DNA from: Streptomyces sp. WMMB303
GTDB lineage: Bacteria > Actinomycetota > Actinomycetes > Streptomycetales > Streptomycetaceae
Assembly: GCF_029351045.1 (NCBI RefSeq)
Contig: NZ_JARKIN010000001.1
Span: 2,610,001 to 2,674,000, forward strand
Direction: 5' to 3'
DNA length: 64,000 nucleotides
Shown here: in pieces, positions 9,533-18,484 of the stretch
Layout: every line of letters starts with the position of its first letter
Position numbering within the stretch: the stretch's first letter is position 1
Notes under the pieces: generated by a model
What the model saw: the letters and a program-made list of their open reading frames with translations, nothing else
What the model was told of the DNA's origin: nothing
Database searches by the model: none
Position numbers and translations under genes: made by a program

Positions 9533-10918
9533 TCAGACCGTGAGGGTCCGCTCGCCCTCCGCCCGCACGATGGCCAGCACCTCGTCACGGACCCGCTCGA
9601 CCGTGCCGGCGTCACGGGCCTCCACGTTCAGCCGCAGCAGCGGTTCGGTGTTGGAGGGACGCAGGTTGAACCACCAGTTGACGCCGGTGACGGTGAGGCC
9701 GTCCAACTCGTCCATGGTGACGCTCTCGCGGCCCGCGAAGGCGGCCTTGACAGCTGCTGTGCGGTTGAACTGGTCCTCGACGGTGCTGTTGATCTCGCCC
9801 GAGGAGGCGTAGCGGTCGAAGTGGGCGACGAGGCGGGAGAGGGTGCCGTCCTGTCCGCCGAGCGCGGCCAGTACATGGAGGGCGGCGAGCATGCCGGTGT
9901 CGGCGTTCCAGAAGTCGCGGAAGTAGTAGTGGGCCGAGTGCTCGCCGCCGAAAATGGCGCCCGTCCTGGCCATCTCCTGCTTGATGAAGGAATGACCGAC
10001 GCGGGTGCGGACCGGCTGCCCGCCGCTCTCCCTGATCACCTCGGGGACGGACCAGGAGGTGATCAGGTTGTGGATGACGGTGGAGCCGGGCGCCTTGGCC
10101 AGCTCGCGCGAGGCGACCAGCGCGGTGATCGCGGACGGCGGGACCGGGTCGCCCTTCTCGTCCACCACGAAGCAGCGGTCGGCGTCGCCGTCGAAGGCCA
10201 GGCCGAGGTCGGCGCCGACCTCGCGGACCCGGTGCTGCAGGTCGACGATGTTCTTCGGATCGAGCGGATTGGCTTCGTGGTTGGGGAAGGTGCCGTCCAG
10301 CTCGAAGTACATGTCGTGGAGTTCTAGCGGCAGCCCGGCCAGCACGAAGGGGACGGTCAGGCCGCCCATCCCGTTGCCCGCGTCGACCACCACCTTGAGC
10401 CGGCGGATCTGCGAGAGGTCGACCAGGGAGTGCAGGTGCTCGGCGTACTCCGCGAGCATGTCCCGCTGGGTGACGGTGCCTTGGGGCTTGCCGGAGGCGG
10501 GTGCGCCGCCGCTGTCCGACCACCGCTCCACCAGGGTGCGGATCTCGGCCAGCCCGGTCTCCTCGCCCACCGGCGCCGCACCCGCCCGGCACATCTTGAT
10601 GCCGTTGTAGCGGGCGGGGTTGTGGCTGGCGGTGAACATCGCGCCGGGCAGGTCGAGTTTGCCGCTGGCGAAGTACAGCTCGTCGGTCGAACACAGGCCG
10701 ATCTCGGTGACGTCGGCACCCTGCCCGGCCGCGCCCCGGCCGAACGCCCGGACGAGACCGGGCGAGGAGGGCCGCATGTCGTGTCCGACGACGAGTGCGG
10801 AAGCTCCGGTGACATGGACGAAGGCGGCGCCGAACAGCTCGGCTGTCGCCTCGTCCCACTGGTCCGGCACCACACCGCGCACGTCGTACGCCTTCACGAT
10901 CTGAGACAGATCAGCCAC
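9533..10918 (-). CDS. manB: phosphomannomutase/phosphoglucomutase
   Basis: A cytosolic enzyme that converts mannose-6-phosphate to mannose-1-phosphate (and often glucose-6-phosphate to glucose-1-phosphate). The 461 residues carry all four phosphohexomutase signatures: the catalytic phosphoserine S98 in FTASHNP, the Mg-binding loop DGDADRC, the sugar-specificity loop [12 protein letters not shown], and the phosphate-binding [12 protein letters not shown] near the C-terminus. The start is GTG 10918 with AGGAGAGG upstream. The product feeds GDP-mannose for protein O-mannosylation and phosphatidylinositol mannosides. It is grouped with manA and the SIS gene. Confidence 0.95.
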   Translation of the reverse strand: MADLSQIVKAYDVRGVVPDQWDEATAELFGAAFVHVTGASALVVGHDMRPSSPGLVRAFGRGAAGQGADVTEIGLCSTDELYFASGKLDLPGAMFTASHNPARYNGIKMCRAGAAPVGEETGLAEIRTLVERWSDSGGAPASGKPQGTVTQRDMLAEYAEHLHSLVDLSQIRRLKVVVDAGNGMGGLTVPFVLAGLPLELHDMYFELDGTFPNHEANPLDPKNIVDLQHRVREVGADLGLAFDGDADRCFVVDEKGDPVPPSAITALVASRELAKAPGSTVIHNLITSWSVPEVIRESGGQPVRTRVGHSFIKQEMARTGAIFGGEHSAHYYFRDFWNADTGMLAALHVLAALGGQDGTLSRLVAHFDRYASSGEINSTVEDQFNRTAAVKAAFAGRESVTMDELDGLTVTGVNWWFNLRPSNTEPLLRLNVEARDAGTVERVRDEVLAIVRAEGERTLTV

Positions 10919-11002
10919 GGCCAGCCTCTCCTGGGTCGTCGGTCGTAAACGGTCCCAAATCTACCCGCGGGACGGAAGGGCGCCGTGCGGCAGCGCGGTG
11001 CG

Positions 11003-11392
11003 CTACGGCTCCGGGGACCGCAGGACCCTCAGATGGCCGCGCCGGGCGACCTCCGTCGCGTCGGCCTCGGCCGCCTCGGGTCCGCCGCGCGGGGTCGGGC
11101 CCCGCGGGTCGGGGCGCGGTGTCCGGGCCGCCTCCCGCACGGCGTCGGCCAGGGCTTCCAGATCGTCGCCGCTGGGGCGGGCCGCGGCCGAGTCGACGGC
11201 GAGCCGCACCACCTCCCAGCCGCGCGGTGCGGTGAGCCGCTCGGAGTGCTCGGCGCACAGGTCGTAGCAGTGCGGCTCGGCGTAGGTGGCGAGGGGGCCC
11301 AGGACGGCGGTGGAGTCCGCGTAGACGTACGTCAGCGTCGCGACGGCGGGACGACCGCAAGCGGTGCGCGAACAGCGACGTACAGGGCTCAC
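11003..11392 (-). CDS. DUF3499 family protein
   Basis: A 129-residue actinobacterial protein of unknown function. The start is GTG 11392, because family members begin at SPVRRCSRTACGRPAV; the longer open frame upstream is Arg-rich and unlike a protein. Two cysteine/histidine clusters (RRCSRTACG near residue 8 and EPHCYDLCAEHSERL near residue 45) suggest a small zinc ribbon. The C-terminal third is variable and charged. It is divergent from the zincin-like gene across a 196-bp spacer, an arrangement also conserved in mycobacteria. No partner or activity is known to me. Confidence 0.88.
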   Translation of the reverse strand: MSPVRRCSRTACGRPAVATLTYVYADSTAVLGPLATYAEPHCYDLCAEHSERLTAPRGWEVVRLAVDSAAARPSGDDLEALADAVREAARTPRPDPRGPTPRGGPEAAEADATEVARRGHLRVLRSPEP

Positions 11393-11588
11393 AGCGTTGG
11401 ACCGTACCGCACTCTTGAGCGGGCTGCGACGACTCGCCAGGACGTCACCCTGCCGTGTCGTCCGTGTTCTCCGGAAACGTCTGATCTGCTGAAAGGCAGA
11501 CCGAGCGGTTCGGCGTCCCCTCCCCCGCCGGCCCGCACCCGCCCGTCGCGCCCCGCGCGGGCCCCGCGGCGGGCTACGCTCGGGGGCG

Positions 11589-12038
11589 ATGGACAGCCCC
11601 GTACCGCCGCGCCGGGCGGACTCCCGACCGCGCCGCCGAGACCGCCACGGCCGCGGCATGCGCGGCCCCGTCGCCCCTCCCCAAGTACCGCTCGCCATCA
11701 GCCGGGCAGAGGCGTTCGACGACCTGGTGCGCGACTCGGTGACCCGCCTGGAGCGGCACTGGCCGCAACTGGCGGGCGTCGAGTTCGCCGTCCAGGAGGT
11801 GCCGCGGTCGGACAACGGGGAGGTGCGCGAGGGCGACGACGCCGTGCCGCTGGGCCGGGTCACCGAGGGCAGTGGCGAGCACCCGGACCGCGTGATCGTC
11901 TTCCGGCGCCCGGTGGAGATCCGCAGTCGGAGCAGGGACGAGCGGGCCCTTCTGGTGCACGAGGTGGTGGTCGAGCAGGTGGCCGAACTGCTGGGCCTGG
12001 AACCCGAGTCGGTGGACCCCCGCTACGGTCAGGACTAG
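11589..12038 (+). CDS. zincin-like metallopeptidase family protein (degenerate HExxH)
   Basis: A 149-residue protein of the minimal zincin-like family. It has a basic N-terminal tail (RRRDRHGRG), then a conserved fold (VPLAISRAEAFDDLVRDSV, VIVFRRPVEIRS). The expected active-site helix reads LLVHEVVVEQVAELLGL. Many bacterial relatives have HExxH here, but this one has HEVVV, so the second zinc-binding His is absent. It may be a non-catalytic member or may use other ligands. The first ATG was kept because streptomycete relatives share the arginine-rich N-terminus. A terminator hairpin follows immediately. Confidence 0.85.
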   Translation: MDSPVPPRRADSRPRRRDRHGRGMRGPVAPPQVPLAISRAEAFDDLVRDSVTRLERHWPQLAGVEFAVQEVPRSDNGEVREGDDAVPLGRVTEGSGEHPDRVIVFRRPVEIRSRSRDERALLVHEVVVEQVAELLGLEPESVDPRYGQD

Positions 12039-12049
12039 ACCCGCCGGTG

Positions 12050-12080
12050 GGAGCGGACGGTCCGGTCCCCCGTCCGCTCC
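12050..12080. terminator. bidirectional terminator hairpin
   Basis: A perfect 11-bp inverted repeat, GGAGCGGACGG (12050-12060) and CCGTCCGCTCC (12070-12080), with a 9-nt loop. It lies in the 48-bp gap between the convergent zincin-like and DUF5719 genes. Confidence 0.85.
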
Positions 12081-12086
12081 ACGCGC

Positions 12087-13679
12087 TCAGTCGTCGTTGA
12101 GCACCGACAGGTCCTGGGCCGACTCGGGTACGGCGACCGTGCTCCGGTCGTCCGGGAGTGTCTGGACCGTGAATCCGGAAACGCCGGACTGCTCGCGCTC
12201 CAGCGTGCGGGAGGCGTAGACCGGGCCGCCCGAGAGGCGCTCCACCGTCACCGCGTATCCGCCCTTGCCGTCCGCGGGACGGGGCGGGGTGAACGCCTTG
12301 GTGGTGTGCGCCTTGAGCGTCACGGTGGTGCTCTTGGCGCTGCCGCCGCCGCTGCCGGGCGACGCGGTCACCCGGACCTTCGCGCCGCCCTCCGGGGCGG
12401 CGAGCGCCAGCGTGGTCCCGCGCGCGGTGTTGCCTGCGGCGGTGGCCCGCTTCTGCACCGGCACCGTCGCCGGGACGAACGCCGTCTCCTGCTTGCTCCC
12501 CTTGCCGCGCAGCACCCGCGCCGCCGCCACCACATCGGGGGCGTCCTCGCCGTCCTCGGCCGGGGAGAGCACCAGCGACCCGGCCTCGCCCTTGATCAGG
12601 CCCTTGAGGTCGACGGTGGTGACCATGCCCGCCTTCACGTGCAGGGACTCGTGCCCGGCCGGGCTGATCCGCCCGGACTTGCCCGCGAGCTGCACCTTCA
12701 GGTCCGCGTCCGCGCCGCCGGGGGCGAGCACCGAGAGCCGGACGGCCGTCGCGTCCTCGGGGATGCCCGGCAGTACTTGACCGGGCCCGGGGTCGGCGGC
12801 GGGCGCCAGCCAGTCACCGCCCAGCTTGCGGTCCGAGGACTGGACCTGGGCACCCACCCGGCCGGACCGCGCGACCACGTGCAGCGTCACGTTGGTGACC
12901 GGTTCGGGGGTCAGAGTGGACAGCAGTACGGGAACCGTGGCGTGCGGCGGGACGGTGATCCCCTCGCCGCTGCCCTGTCCGGCCTGCTCCGCCTTCTCCT
13001 CGCCTTCCTTGCCGTACAGCTCCAGGTCGACGACCGCGGGGGTGCTGTCCGGGTTGGTGAGGTGGACGTAGTCCTGCCGGCCCTCGGCCGTACTGGCGCC
13101 CGGGAACCAGAACGAGGTGTCCGGCACCGAGCAGGACGTGCCCTGCAGACCGCGCCCCGCTCCGGCGGCGACGGTCGTCGTCTGCTGCACCGTCCAGCCC
13201 GGCGCGAAAGGACCGTCGGCGGTGCCGGTCAGCGCGGGAGCCTCGGGGTCGTCCGTCTCGGCCGCGACCGGGGTGCCTGGGCTGCTGAGGGAGAGGAAGG
13301 GCTTGCCGTTCCCCTTCTCCTTCTCTGCGGTCTCCTCGCCTCCCGCACCCTCCTCGGAGCCCTTGTCGTCCTTGTCGCCCTTGCCGTCCTTGCCGTCAGC
13401 CGGGTCCTCCGGGTCGGCGCGCTCGGCCGGGTACAGGGCCGCGCCGCCTTTCTTGCCGGGGCCGCCCTTGGGTGTGAACGCCTCGTAGGTGGTCTCCGCG
13501 ACATCGGACGTGCTCGGTGACGGGCAGACCAGCGTCGAGCGCTCCACCGGCTTGCGGGCCGCCGTCCCGAGGCTCTCGGCGCTGCTCGCCGCCTCTCCGG
13601 GGGCGGTGAGCGCGGCGACGCCGGTCACGGCGGCGAGCGCGACGGTGACCGCTCCGACGCTGAGGACTGTGCGGTTCAC
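12087..13679 (-). CDS. DUF5719 family secreted protein
   Basis: A 530-residue predicted exported or membrane-tethered protein. The start is GTG 13679, which overlaps the TGA of the upstream glycosyltransferase as GTGA, implying translational coupling. The N-terminus MNRTVLSVGAVTVALAAVTGVAAL is a hydrophobic signal/anchor. A charged Lys/Glu/Gly linker (about residues 75-120) precedes a long beta-rich extracellular region with repeated short strands (VVDLELYG, TNVTLHVVARSGRV, VRLSVLAPGG, AVTVERLSGGPVYASR). Streptomycetes encode it next to the giant GT2, so it is probably a periplasmic partner or acceptor of that enzyme. The biochemical role is unknown. Confidence 0.85.
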   Translation of the reverse strand: MNRTVLSVGAVTVALAAVTGVAALTAPGEAASSAESLGTAARKPVERSTLVCPSPSTSDVAETTYEAFTPKGGPGKKGGAALYPAERADPEDPADGKDGKGDKDDKGSEEGAGGEETAEKEKGNGKPFLSLSSPGTPVAAETDDPEAPALTGTADGPFAPGWTVQQTTTVAAGAGRGLQGTSCSVPDTSFWFPGASTAEGRQDYVHLTNPDSTPAVVDLELYGKEGEEKAEQAGQGSGEGITVPPHATVPVLLSTLTPEPVTNVTLHVVARSGRVGAQVQSSDRKLGGDWLAPAADPGPGQVLPGIPEDATAVRLSVLAPGGADADLKVQLAGKSGRISPAGHESLHVKAGMVTTVDLKGLIKGEAGSLVLSPAEDGEDAPDVVAAARVLRGKGSKQETAFVPATVPVQKRATAAGNTARGTTLALAAPEGGAKVRVTASPGSGGGSAKSTTVTLKAHTTKAFTPPRPADGKGGYAVTVERLSGGPVYASRTLEREQSGVSGFTVQTLPDDRSTVAVPESAQDLSVLNDD

Positions 13680-16600
13680 TGCTGCTCGCTCCCGTCGCCG
13701 TTGCCGTACCTGCTGTCGTGGCCGTACGCGCCGCCGTGGTCGTGGCCCTGCGGGTGGTCGTACGGCGCGGCGTACTGCTGCGCCGCGTACTGCTGGGCCT
13801 GCCATTCCTCGTAGGACTGCTGCTGGTAGGCGTCGTAGCCGGGCTGGGCGCCGTAGTACTGCTGCTCCTGGTGCCCCTGGTCGTACGGCTGCTGCGGCAG
13901 CTGACCGTAGGGGGCCGCACCGTAGGCGTCGTAGGGGGGCTGCTCGTACGGAGCGCCCTGTCCGTAGCCCGCCGGGTCGGCGTACGGGGACTGCTGCGGC
14001 ACATAGGGCTGCCGGCCGTACGGGTCGTACTCCGACTGGTCCGGCATCGGCTGCCGGCCGTACGGGTCGTACTCGGGCTGGTCCGGCATCGGCTGCTGCG
14101 GCGGCGCCGGGTCGGCGGGCGGCATCGGGGGCTGTTCCTGCGCGGACTGCGCGGGGGACGCCTCGGCGGCCTCTGCTGCGGCGCGGAGCCTGCGGGCCCT
14201 GCGGCCCTCTCCCGCCGCCGACGGGTCCGGCGCCGCCGGCTCGGTCTCGGGCAGGTCGTCGTCCACGTCCCGGCGTCGGCCCGGCAGTGCGAGGACGACG
14301 ACGACCAGCAGCAGGAAGCCCTGCGCCCACACCCATACGGTGTGCGAGAGGGGCGTCCGATAGTCGAGCTCCAGCTTGCCGCCGCTGGTCGGCAGTTCGA
14401 AGCCCTGCGCCCAGCCGTCCACCGTGACGCTCTTGAGCGGGCTGCCGTCGAGGGTGGCCTGCCAGCCGGCGTCGGCACGGTCCGCGAGCCGCAGCACCCG
14501 TCCCGAGGGGCCGGACGGCAGCGTCGCGTGCGAGGCGACCGGACCGGCCGGCACGGCCACCGGGGCGGTCACCGCGCCGCCGGCGCCGTTGTCCGGGTCG
14601 CCCGGGACGATCGAGACGCGCGACACCTGGCGGTCGACGCGCCACAGCGCGCTGCCGTCCTCCTGGCTGAGCCGGGTCAGTCCGGGCGTGGCGTCCAGGG
14701 TGCGGCTGACCCGGCGCGCGGCGCCGTCGCGCAGCAGCACGTACCGGACCGCGTAGCCGCCCAGTTGGCTGGTCTGGTCGGCGCCGGAGCCGGCCACCAG
14801 ATTGGAGACCACTCCGTCCAGGCGCCCGTCGTCGCCCTCGGCCGCCGCCAGGTCGGCGTCGCCCAGCCGGGCGCCCGCGCCGCGGGTGAGCGTGTAGGTG
14901 ACGCCCGTGGCGCCCTCGGGCTGGTCCAGGACCAGAGTGCGGGCCTGGTCGCTGGTGGTGCTCTCCTCGGCGACGAACGCGGGCACCTGTACCGGGTCGC
15001 GCCGCGAGAGCGGACCGTCGGCGCCGCCCAGCATCCATCCCCCGGCGGCGACCAGCGGGGCGAGCACGCAGGCGGCGGCGACCAGGGCGGCGGCGGGCTG
15101 ACGCCAGCCGAAGCTCTGCGCAGCCACCCGCTCCTTGGCGCCCTCGGCACCGACCGCGGCGGCGCACAGCAGCGCGAGCCCGTAGACGAGCGTGGCGGGG
15201 CCGGCCCAGGCGGAGCCGTTGGACACCGCGGCCGCCAGCAGCCCGGCCAGCGCTGCGACCCACGCGGCGGAGACGGCGAGCCGCCGCTCGCTGCGCAGCA
15301 GGGCGGCGAGCCCGGCCAGGACGAGGCCGACGAGGAACAGCCCGTCCGTGGTCCCCGGGCCGCCCGGGGAGAGGGTCAGCAGGTCGAACGCGGAGGCCGC
15401 GCCGGTGCCGTACTCCAGACCGGCCTCGCCGAGGAACTGCGCGGGGCTGGTGAACAGCGACAGCGACCACGGCGCGAGCAGCACCAGCGGCGTCCCCAGG
15501 ACGGCGGCCAGCCGGGCGAGGAGCGCGCCGAGCGAGGCGCCGTCCGCGCGGCGCACGGCGAGCACCGCGACCGCCAGCACGGCGGCGATCAGCCACACGA
15601 CGGGGGTGAACGCGGTCGTGAACGTCAGCAGCAGCGCATAGGCCCAGGCCGCGCGCCAGCCGCCCCTGCCGCGCAGTCCGCTCGCCGCCACGGCGGCCCG
15701 CGCCAGCAGCGGCAGCAGTACGGCGAGCACGGCGGTGCCGATGCGGCCCTGGGCGAGCGCGCCGGTGGCGGCGGGCAGGAACGCGTAGGCGACGCTTCCC
15801 CAGGCGCGCACCAGGCGGGAGTCGGCCAGGGGGCGGGAGGCGAAGTAGGCGGTGACACCGGCGAGCGGGACCGAGCAGACCAGCAGCACGGTCAGGGCGA
15901 ATCCGGTGCTGCCGAACAGCAGGGTGGCGAACGTGGCCAGGACGGCGAGATAGGGAGGTGCCGCTACGGTGCCGCCGGTTCCCACCGGATGCCATCCCTC
16001 CGCGTAGCGCGCCCACAGCTCCGAGACCCCGTCGGGCACGGGCAGCAGCGCGCCGCCCGCCAGCTCGCCGCCGCCCAGCAGCGCCCGGCAGGCCACCAGG
16101 GAGACGCCCAGCAGGACGGCGAACAGGACGGGCCCGGGCTTCTGTCCGAGCCGCTTGACGCGTGCGAACTGTTCGACCTCCAGGAAGTCCGCGTCCTCGT
16201 CCCCGGGGCCCGACTCGGCGGCGCCGTGCCGGCCCGCGGTGGAGGAGTCCGGTTCGGGGCGTCCGGGAAGGCTGCTGGTGGCCTGTTCGAGGGTGGCTCG
16301 CAGAGTGGCCCCGGGGGGCGGGAAGAGCGGCCGCAGCTCCTTGTGCGGCACGGCGGGTCTGCCCCGTCGGCGGCGCGCCGCCAGGACGCGGCCGCCGCGC
16401 AGCAGGGTGCCGGAGAGGCCGGTGATCTCGTCCAGGGCCTGTCCGGGCACCTTGCCGATGAGATAGCCGAGGGTGCGCAGCACGGTGCCGACGACCAGGC
16501 GCAGCAGCACCCACGGCAACAGGGTGCCGGGCACGTTGGCGAGCAGGGTGTAGACGGCGCCCGCCTTGTCCACGCGGTGCGGGCTGGCACCGCTGCTGGA

Positions 16601-17485
16601 GCGCCCCACGCAGTCGACCGGGCGGCGTTCCCGGGAGGCGGCCTCGGCGTGCCGCAGCACGGCGTCCGGGACGGTCAGCACCCGGTGCCCGGCGGACTGG
16701 GCGCGCCAGCACAGGTCGACGTCGTCACGCATCAGGGGCAGCCGGCGGTCGAATCCGCCGAGCTGGTCGAAGACGTCGCGGCGGATGAGCATGCCGGCGG
16801 TGGAGACGGCCAGCACGGGGCGCACCTGGTCGTGTTGGCCCTGGTCCTGCTCGCGGCGCTCGATGCCGGTCCAGCGCCGTCCGCTGTGCGCGATGGAGAC
16901 CCCGGCCTCCAGGAGCTGGCGTTTGTCGTACCAACTGCGCAGTTTGGGGCCGACGACGCCGACGGAGGGGTCCGCGTCGACGACCCGCAGGAGCTGGGCC
17001 AGGGCGTCCGGTTCGGGGGCACAGTCGTCGTGCAGCAGCCACAGCCACTCCACGGGCTCGCCGTAGGGCAGCTCGGGCAGGTCGTAGGTGTCGTCGCGCC
17101 AGGTGCGGTTGACCGGGTCCCAGCCGCTGGGCCGCTTGAGATACGGCAGGTCCTCGGGGGTGAGCCGGCGCGCGGTGCGTGCGGCCTCCTCGACGGCGGT
17201 GCCGAACCCGGTGCGCCGCGCCATGTGCAGGACGCGCTCGGCGCCGAGCGCGTCGGTCAGCAGCCGGGCGGTGTCGTCCGCGCTGCCGGTGTCGGCCGCG
17301 ATGATGTTCTGCACGGGGCGGTTCTGTTCCAGCAGTCCGCTCAGTGCGCGGGGAAGCCAGCGGGCGCCGTCGTGGGCGACGAGGACGGCGGTGACGACGT
17401 GCCGGGGGGACTCGGGCGGCTCCAAGGTGGCCAACCCTGCTGCGGCCGCCTCGTAGTGGGCCGCCATGTGGCTGTGCACGGACAT
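13676..17485 (-). CDS. large membrane-bound family 2 glycosyltransferase
   Basis: A 1269-residue protein with three parts. (1) A GT2 catalytic domain (residues ~30-330) with VTAVLVAHDGARWLPRAL, the nucleotide-binding ADTGSADDT and the HDDCAPEPDAL acidic motif, plus the RDDVDLCWRAQSAG acceptor loop. (2) A long polytopic membrane region (~480-1130, many helices such as PVLFAVLLGVSLVACRALLG). (3) A disordered Tyr/Pro/Gln tail with repeated DPYGRQPMPDQ. The start is ATG 17485; the frame upstream is not protein-like. It probably moves a sugar from a nucleotide or lipid donor onto an envelope acceptor. It is translationally coupled to DUF5719. The tail carries a 42-bp tandem duplication. Confidence 0.88.
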   Translation of the reverse strand: MSVHSHMAAHYEAAAAGLATLEPPESPRHVVTAVLVAHDGARWLPRALSGLLEQNRPVQNIIAADTGSADDTARLLTDALGAERVLHMARRTGFGTAVEEAARTARRLTPEDLPYLKRPSGWDPVNRTWRDDTYDLPELPYGEPVEWLWLLHDDCAPEPDALAQLLRVVDADPSVGVVGPKLRSWYDKRQLLEAGVSIAHSGRRWTGIERREQDQGQHDQVRPVLAVSTAGMLIRRDVFDQLGGFDRRLPLMRDDVDLCWRAQSAGHRVLTVPDAVLRHAEAASRERRPVDCVGRSSSGASPHRVDKAGAVYTLLANVPGTLLPWVLLRLVVGTVLRTLGYLIGKVPGQALDEITGLSGTLLRGGRVLAARRRRGRPAVPHKELRPLFPPPGATLRATLEQATSSLPGRPEPDSSTAGRHGAAESGPGDEDADFLEVEQFARVKRLGQKPGPVLFAVLLGVSLVACRALLGGGELAGGALLPVPDGVSELWARYAEGWHPVGTGGTVAAPPYLAVLATFATLLFGSTGFALTVLLVCSVPLAGVTAYFASRPLADSRLVRAWGSVAYAFLPAATGALAQGRIGTAVLAVLLPLLARAAVAASGLRGRGGWRAAWAYALLLTFTTAFTPVVWLIAAVLAVAVLAVRRADGASLGALLARLAAVLGTPLVLLAPWSLSLFTSPAQFLGEAGLEYGTGAASAFDLLTLSPGGPGTTDGLFLVGLVLAGLAALLRSERRLAVSAAWVAALAGLLAAAVSNGSAWAGPATLVYGLALLCAAAVGAEGAKERVAAQSFGWRQPAAALVAAACVLAPLVAAGGWMLGGADGPLSRRDPVQVPAFVAEESTTSDQARTLVLDQPEGATGVTYTLTRGAGARLGDADLAAAEGDDGRLDGVVSNLVAGSGADQTSQLGGYAVRYVLLRDGAARRVSRTLDATPGLTRLSQEDGSALWRVDRQVSRVSIVPGDPDNGAGGAVTAPVAVPAGPVASHATLPSGPSGRVLRLADRADAGWQATLDGSPLKSVTVDGWAQGFELPTSGGKLELDYRTPLSHTVWVWAQGFLLLVVVVLALPGRRRDVDDDLPETEPAAPDPSAAGEGRRARRLRAAAEAAEASPAQSAQEQPPMPPADPAPPQQPMPDQPEYDPYGRQPMPDQSEYDPYGRQPYVPQQSPYADPAGYGQGAPYEQPPYDAYGAAPYGQLPQQPYDQGHQEQQYYGAQPGYDAYQQQSYEEWQAQQYAAQQYAAPYDHPQGHDHGGAYGHDSRYGNGDGSEQQ
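14007..14090. repeat. 42-bp tandem duplication inside the glycosyltransferase tail
   Basis: Two nearly identical 42-bp units (14007-14048 and 14049-14090) encode the two copies of a 14-residue DPYGR/QPMPDQ-type repeat in the disordered C-terminal tail. The copies differ at a few positions only (Ser versus Pro in PDQ(S/P)EYD). It is in frame, so length changes would be tolerated. Confidence 0.85.
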
Positions 17486-17706
17486 CGAGGTAGGGGCCCT
17501 CCCCGGGGTGCCGGGGCCTCGCGGCGGTGCCGCGGTGTGGCTGCAAGCCCCCGGAAGACGCGTATCGGAGCGGTGAGCGCACGCCCTTGCCAGGGTGGTG
17601 TGCGTCGTGGACGGCCCCACACTAACGGCTCACCCTCACGCGCCCGGCGCCTCCGCGCAACTGCCCGGGGCCGGCTGCTGGTTGCCCGGCTCGCGGTGCA
17701 CGGCCC

Positions 17707-17724
17707 GGCCCGGTCGTCCGGGCC
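17707..17724 (-). terminator. terminator hairpin downstream of whmD
   Basis: A 7-bp perfect stem GGCCCGG (17707-17713) / CCGGGCC (17718-17724) with a TCGT loop, about 45 bp after the whmD stop. The rest of the 281-bp gap 17486-17766 must hold the promoter of the large glycosyltransferase. TTAGTGT on the minus strand near 17620 is a possible -10, but no convincing -35 was found. Confidence 0.6.
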
Positions 17725-17766
17725 CCTCCTGGGTGCGGCTGTTCGACGGTCCGGCGCGCGGCCGGG

Positions 17767-18030
17767 TCAGACAGCGGCTTTCTTCAGTCGGCGCCGTTCA
17801 CGCTCGGACAGGCCGCCCCAAATACCGAAACGCTCGTCATTGGCGAGGGCGTATTCGAGGCATTCGGAGCGGACTTCACACGCGAGGCAGACCTTTTTCG
17901 CTTCGCGGGTGGATCCGCCCTTCTCGGGGAAGAACGACTCCGGGTCGGTCTGCGCGCACAGGGCGCGCTCCTGCCAACCCAGCTCCTCGTCCGCCTCTTC
18001 GACCAGCAGTTGTTGGAACAGCTCGGTCAT
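17767..18030 (-). CDS. whmD: WhiB-family iron-sulfur regulator, WhiB2/WhmD type
   Basis: An 87-residue transcription factor that binds a [4Fe-4S] cluster through four cysteines, here C25, C48, C51 and C57 (CxxC at 48-51). The GIWGG turn (68-72) and the basic tail ERERRRLKKA follow and are typical of WhiB proteins. The acidic N-terminus (LVEEADEELGWQERALC), and the location between the mannose genes and fbiA/fbiB, match WhmD of Streptomyces and WhiB2 of mycobacteria, which control septation and sporulation. The start is ATG 18030 with GAGGGG upstream. It has an unusually good sigma-70-like promoter (18104-18133) and a terminator hairpin downstream. Confidence 0.95.
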   Translation of the reverse strand: MTELFQQLLVEEADEELGWQERALCAQTDPESFFPEKGGSTREAKKVCLACEVRSECLEYALANDERFGIWGGLSERERRRLKKAAV

Positions 18031-18068
18031 GTGCGCCCCTCGATCCGTCTCTTCGACCCCGTGATGCT

Positions 18069-18094
18069 GTCGTTATCGAACCCTCATGAACGAC
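18069..18094. promoter_or_regulatory. inverted repeat in the whmD leader
   Basis: Perfect 6-bp arms GTCGTT (18069-18074) and AACGAC (18089-18094), 14 bp apart, lie just downstream of the proposed whmD -10, inside the transcribed leader. Possible operator or mRNA hairpin; no binding protein can be assigned. Confidence 0.4.
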
Positions 18095-18103
18095 ACGAGT
18101 GAA

Positions 18104-18133
18104 ATTACAAGTGTGCCGATCCGGGGCAGTCAA
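18104..18133 (-). promoter_or_regulatory. sigma-70-type promoter of whmD
   Basis: On the minus strand, TTGACT (18128-18133) and TGTAAT (18104-18109) are separated by 18 bp, with a matching AT-rich context rare in this DNA. Transcription would start near 18097, leaving a leader of about 65 nt before the ATG at 18030. Confidence 0.65.
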
Positions 18134-18389
18134 GCCGAGATCTGCTATTGAGCCCGTTATTCACCCGGCGGAACCAAGCTTTCGCAGTAAGTGTTCAAAT
18201 CACTACGAAATATGACACTCGTGCTCGGAGCCAGAGCGTTTTCCCGGCTCCTGTATTCAGAACGCGATGACCTGCGGTCACGTTCCGCACCAACCCTCGG
18301 ATGGCCCTGATCACACTCTGATCACGAAGGCGCAACGGCGTGCAGGCCGGGCTACTGCGCCAGGTCTCCCGCGCGGGCGGGCGCAAACC

Positions 18390-18477
18390 TTTCACCGGTC
18401 GAGGACGCCGGAAGGGGTGAAACATTCGCCACAAACGCGACAACAGGTTGACACCTGGGGCACGGGGGCGCTGTTCT
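18390..18477 (+). promoter_or_regulatory. promoter and flanking inverted repeat for the leader ORF and cysteine dioxygenase
   Basis: TTGACA (18448-18453), an 18-bp spacer and TGTTCT (18472-18477) form a good promoter. The -10 ends exactly 7 nt before the ATG at 18485, so the transcript would begin at that ATG (leaderless). Upstream is an inverted repeat TTTCACC (18390-18396) / GGTGAAA (18416-18422), a possible activator or repressor site. The remainder of 18134-18389 is AT-richer sequence in which I see no gene. Confidence 0.6.
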
Positions 18478-18484
18478 GGAGCGC

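Noticed and set aside
12087..16712. Single 1541-residue protein containing DUF5719 at its end
   Set aside because: The upstream part is a frame-shifted shadow of the glycosyltransferase gene. The real DUF5719 start is GTG 13679, overlapping that gene's stop.
13718..18064. 1448-codon open frame on the plus strand opposite the giant glycosyltransferase and whmD
   Set aside because: It runs antisense to well-supported genes, has Gly/Gln/Arg-rich low-complexity composition, and has no recognisable domain. Long antisense frames are expected at this GC content.
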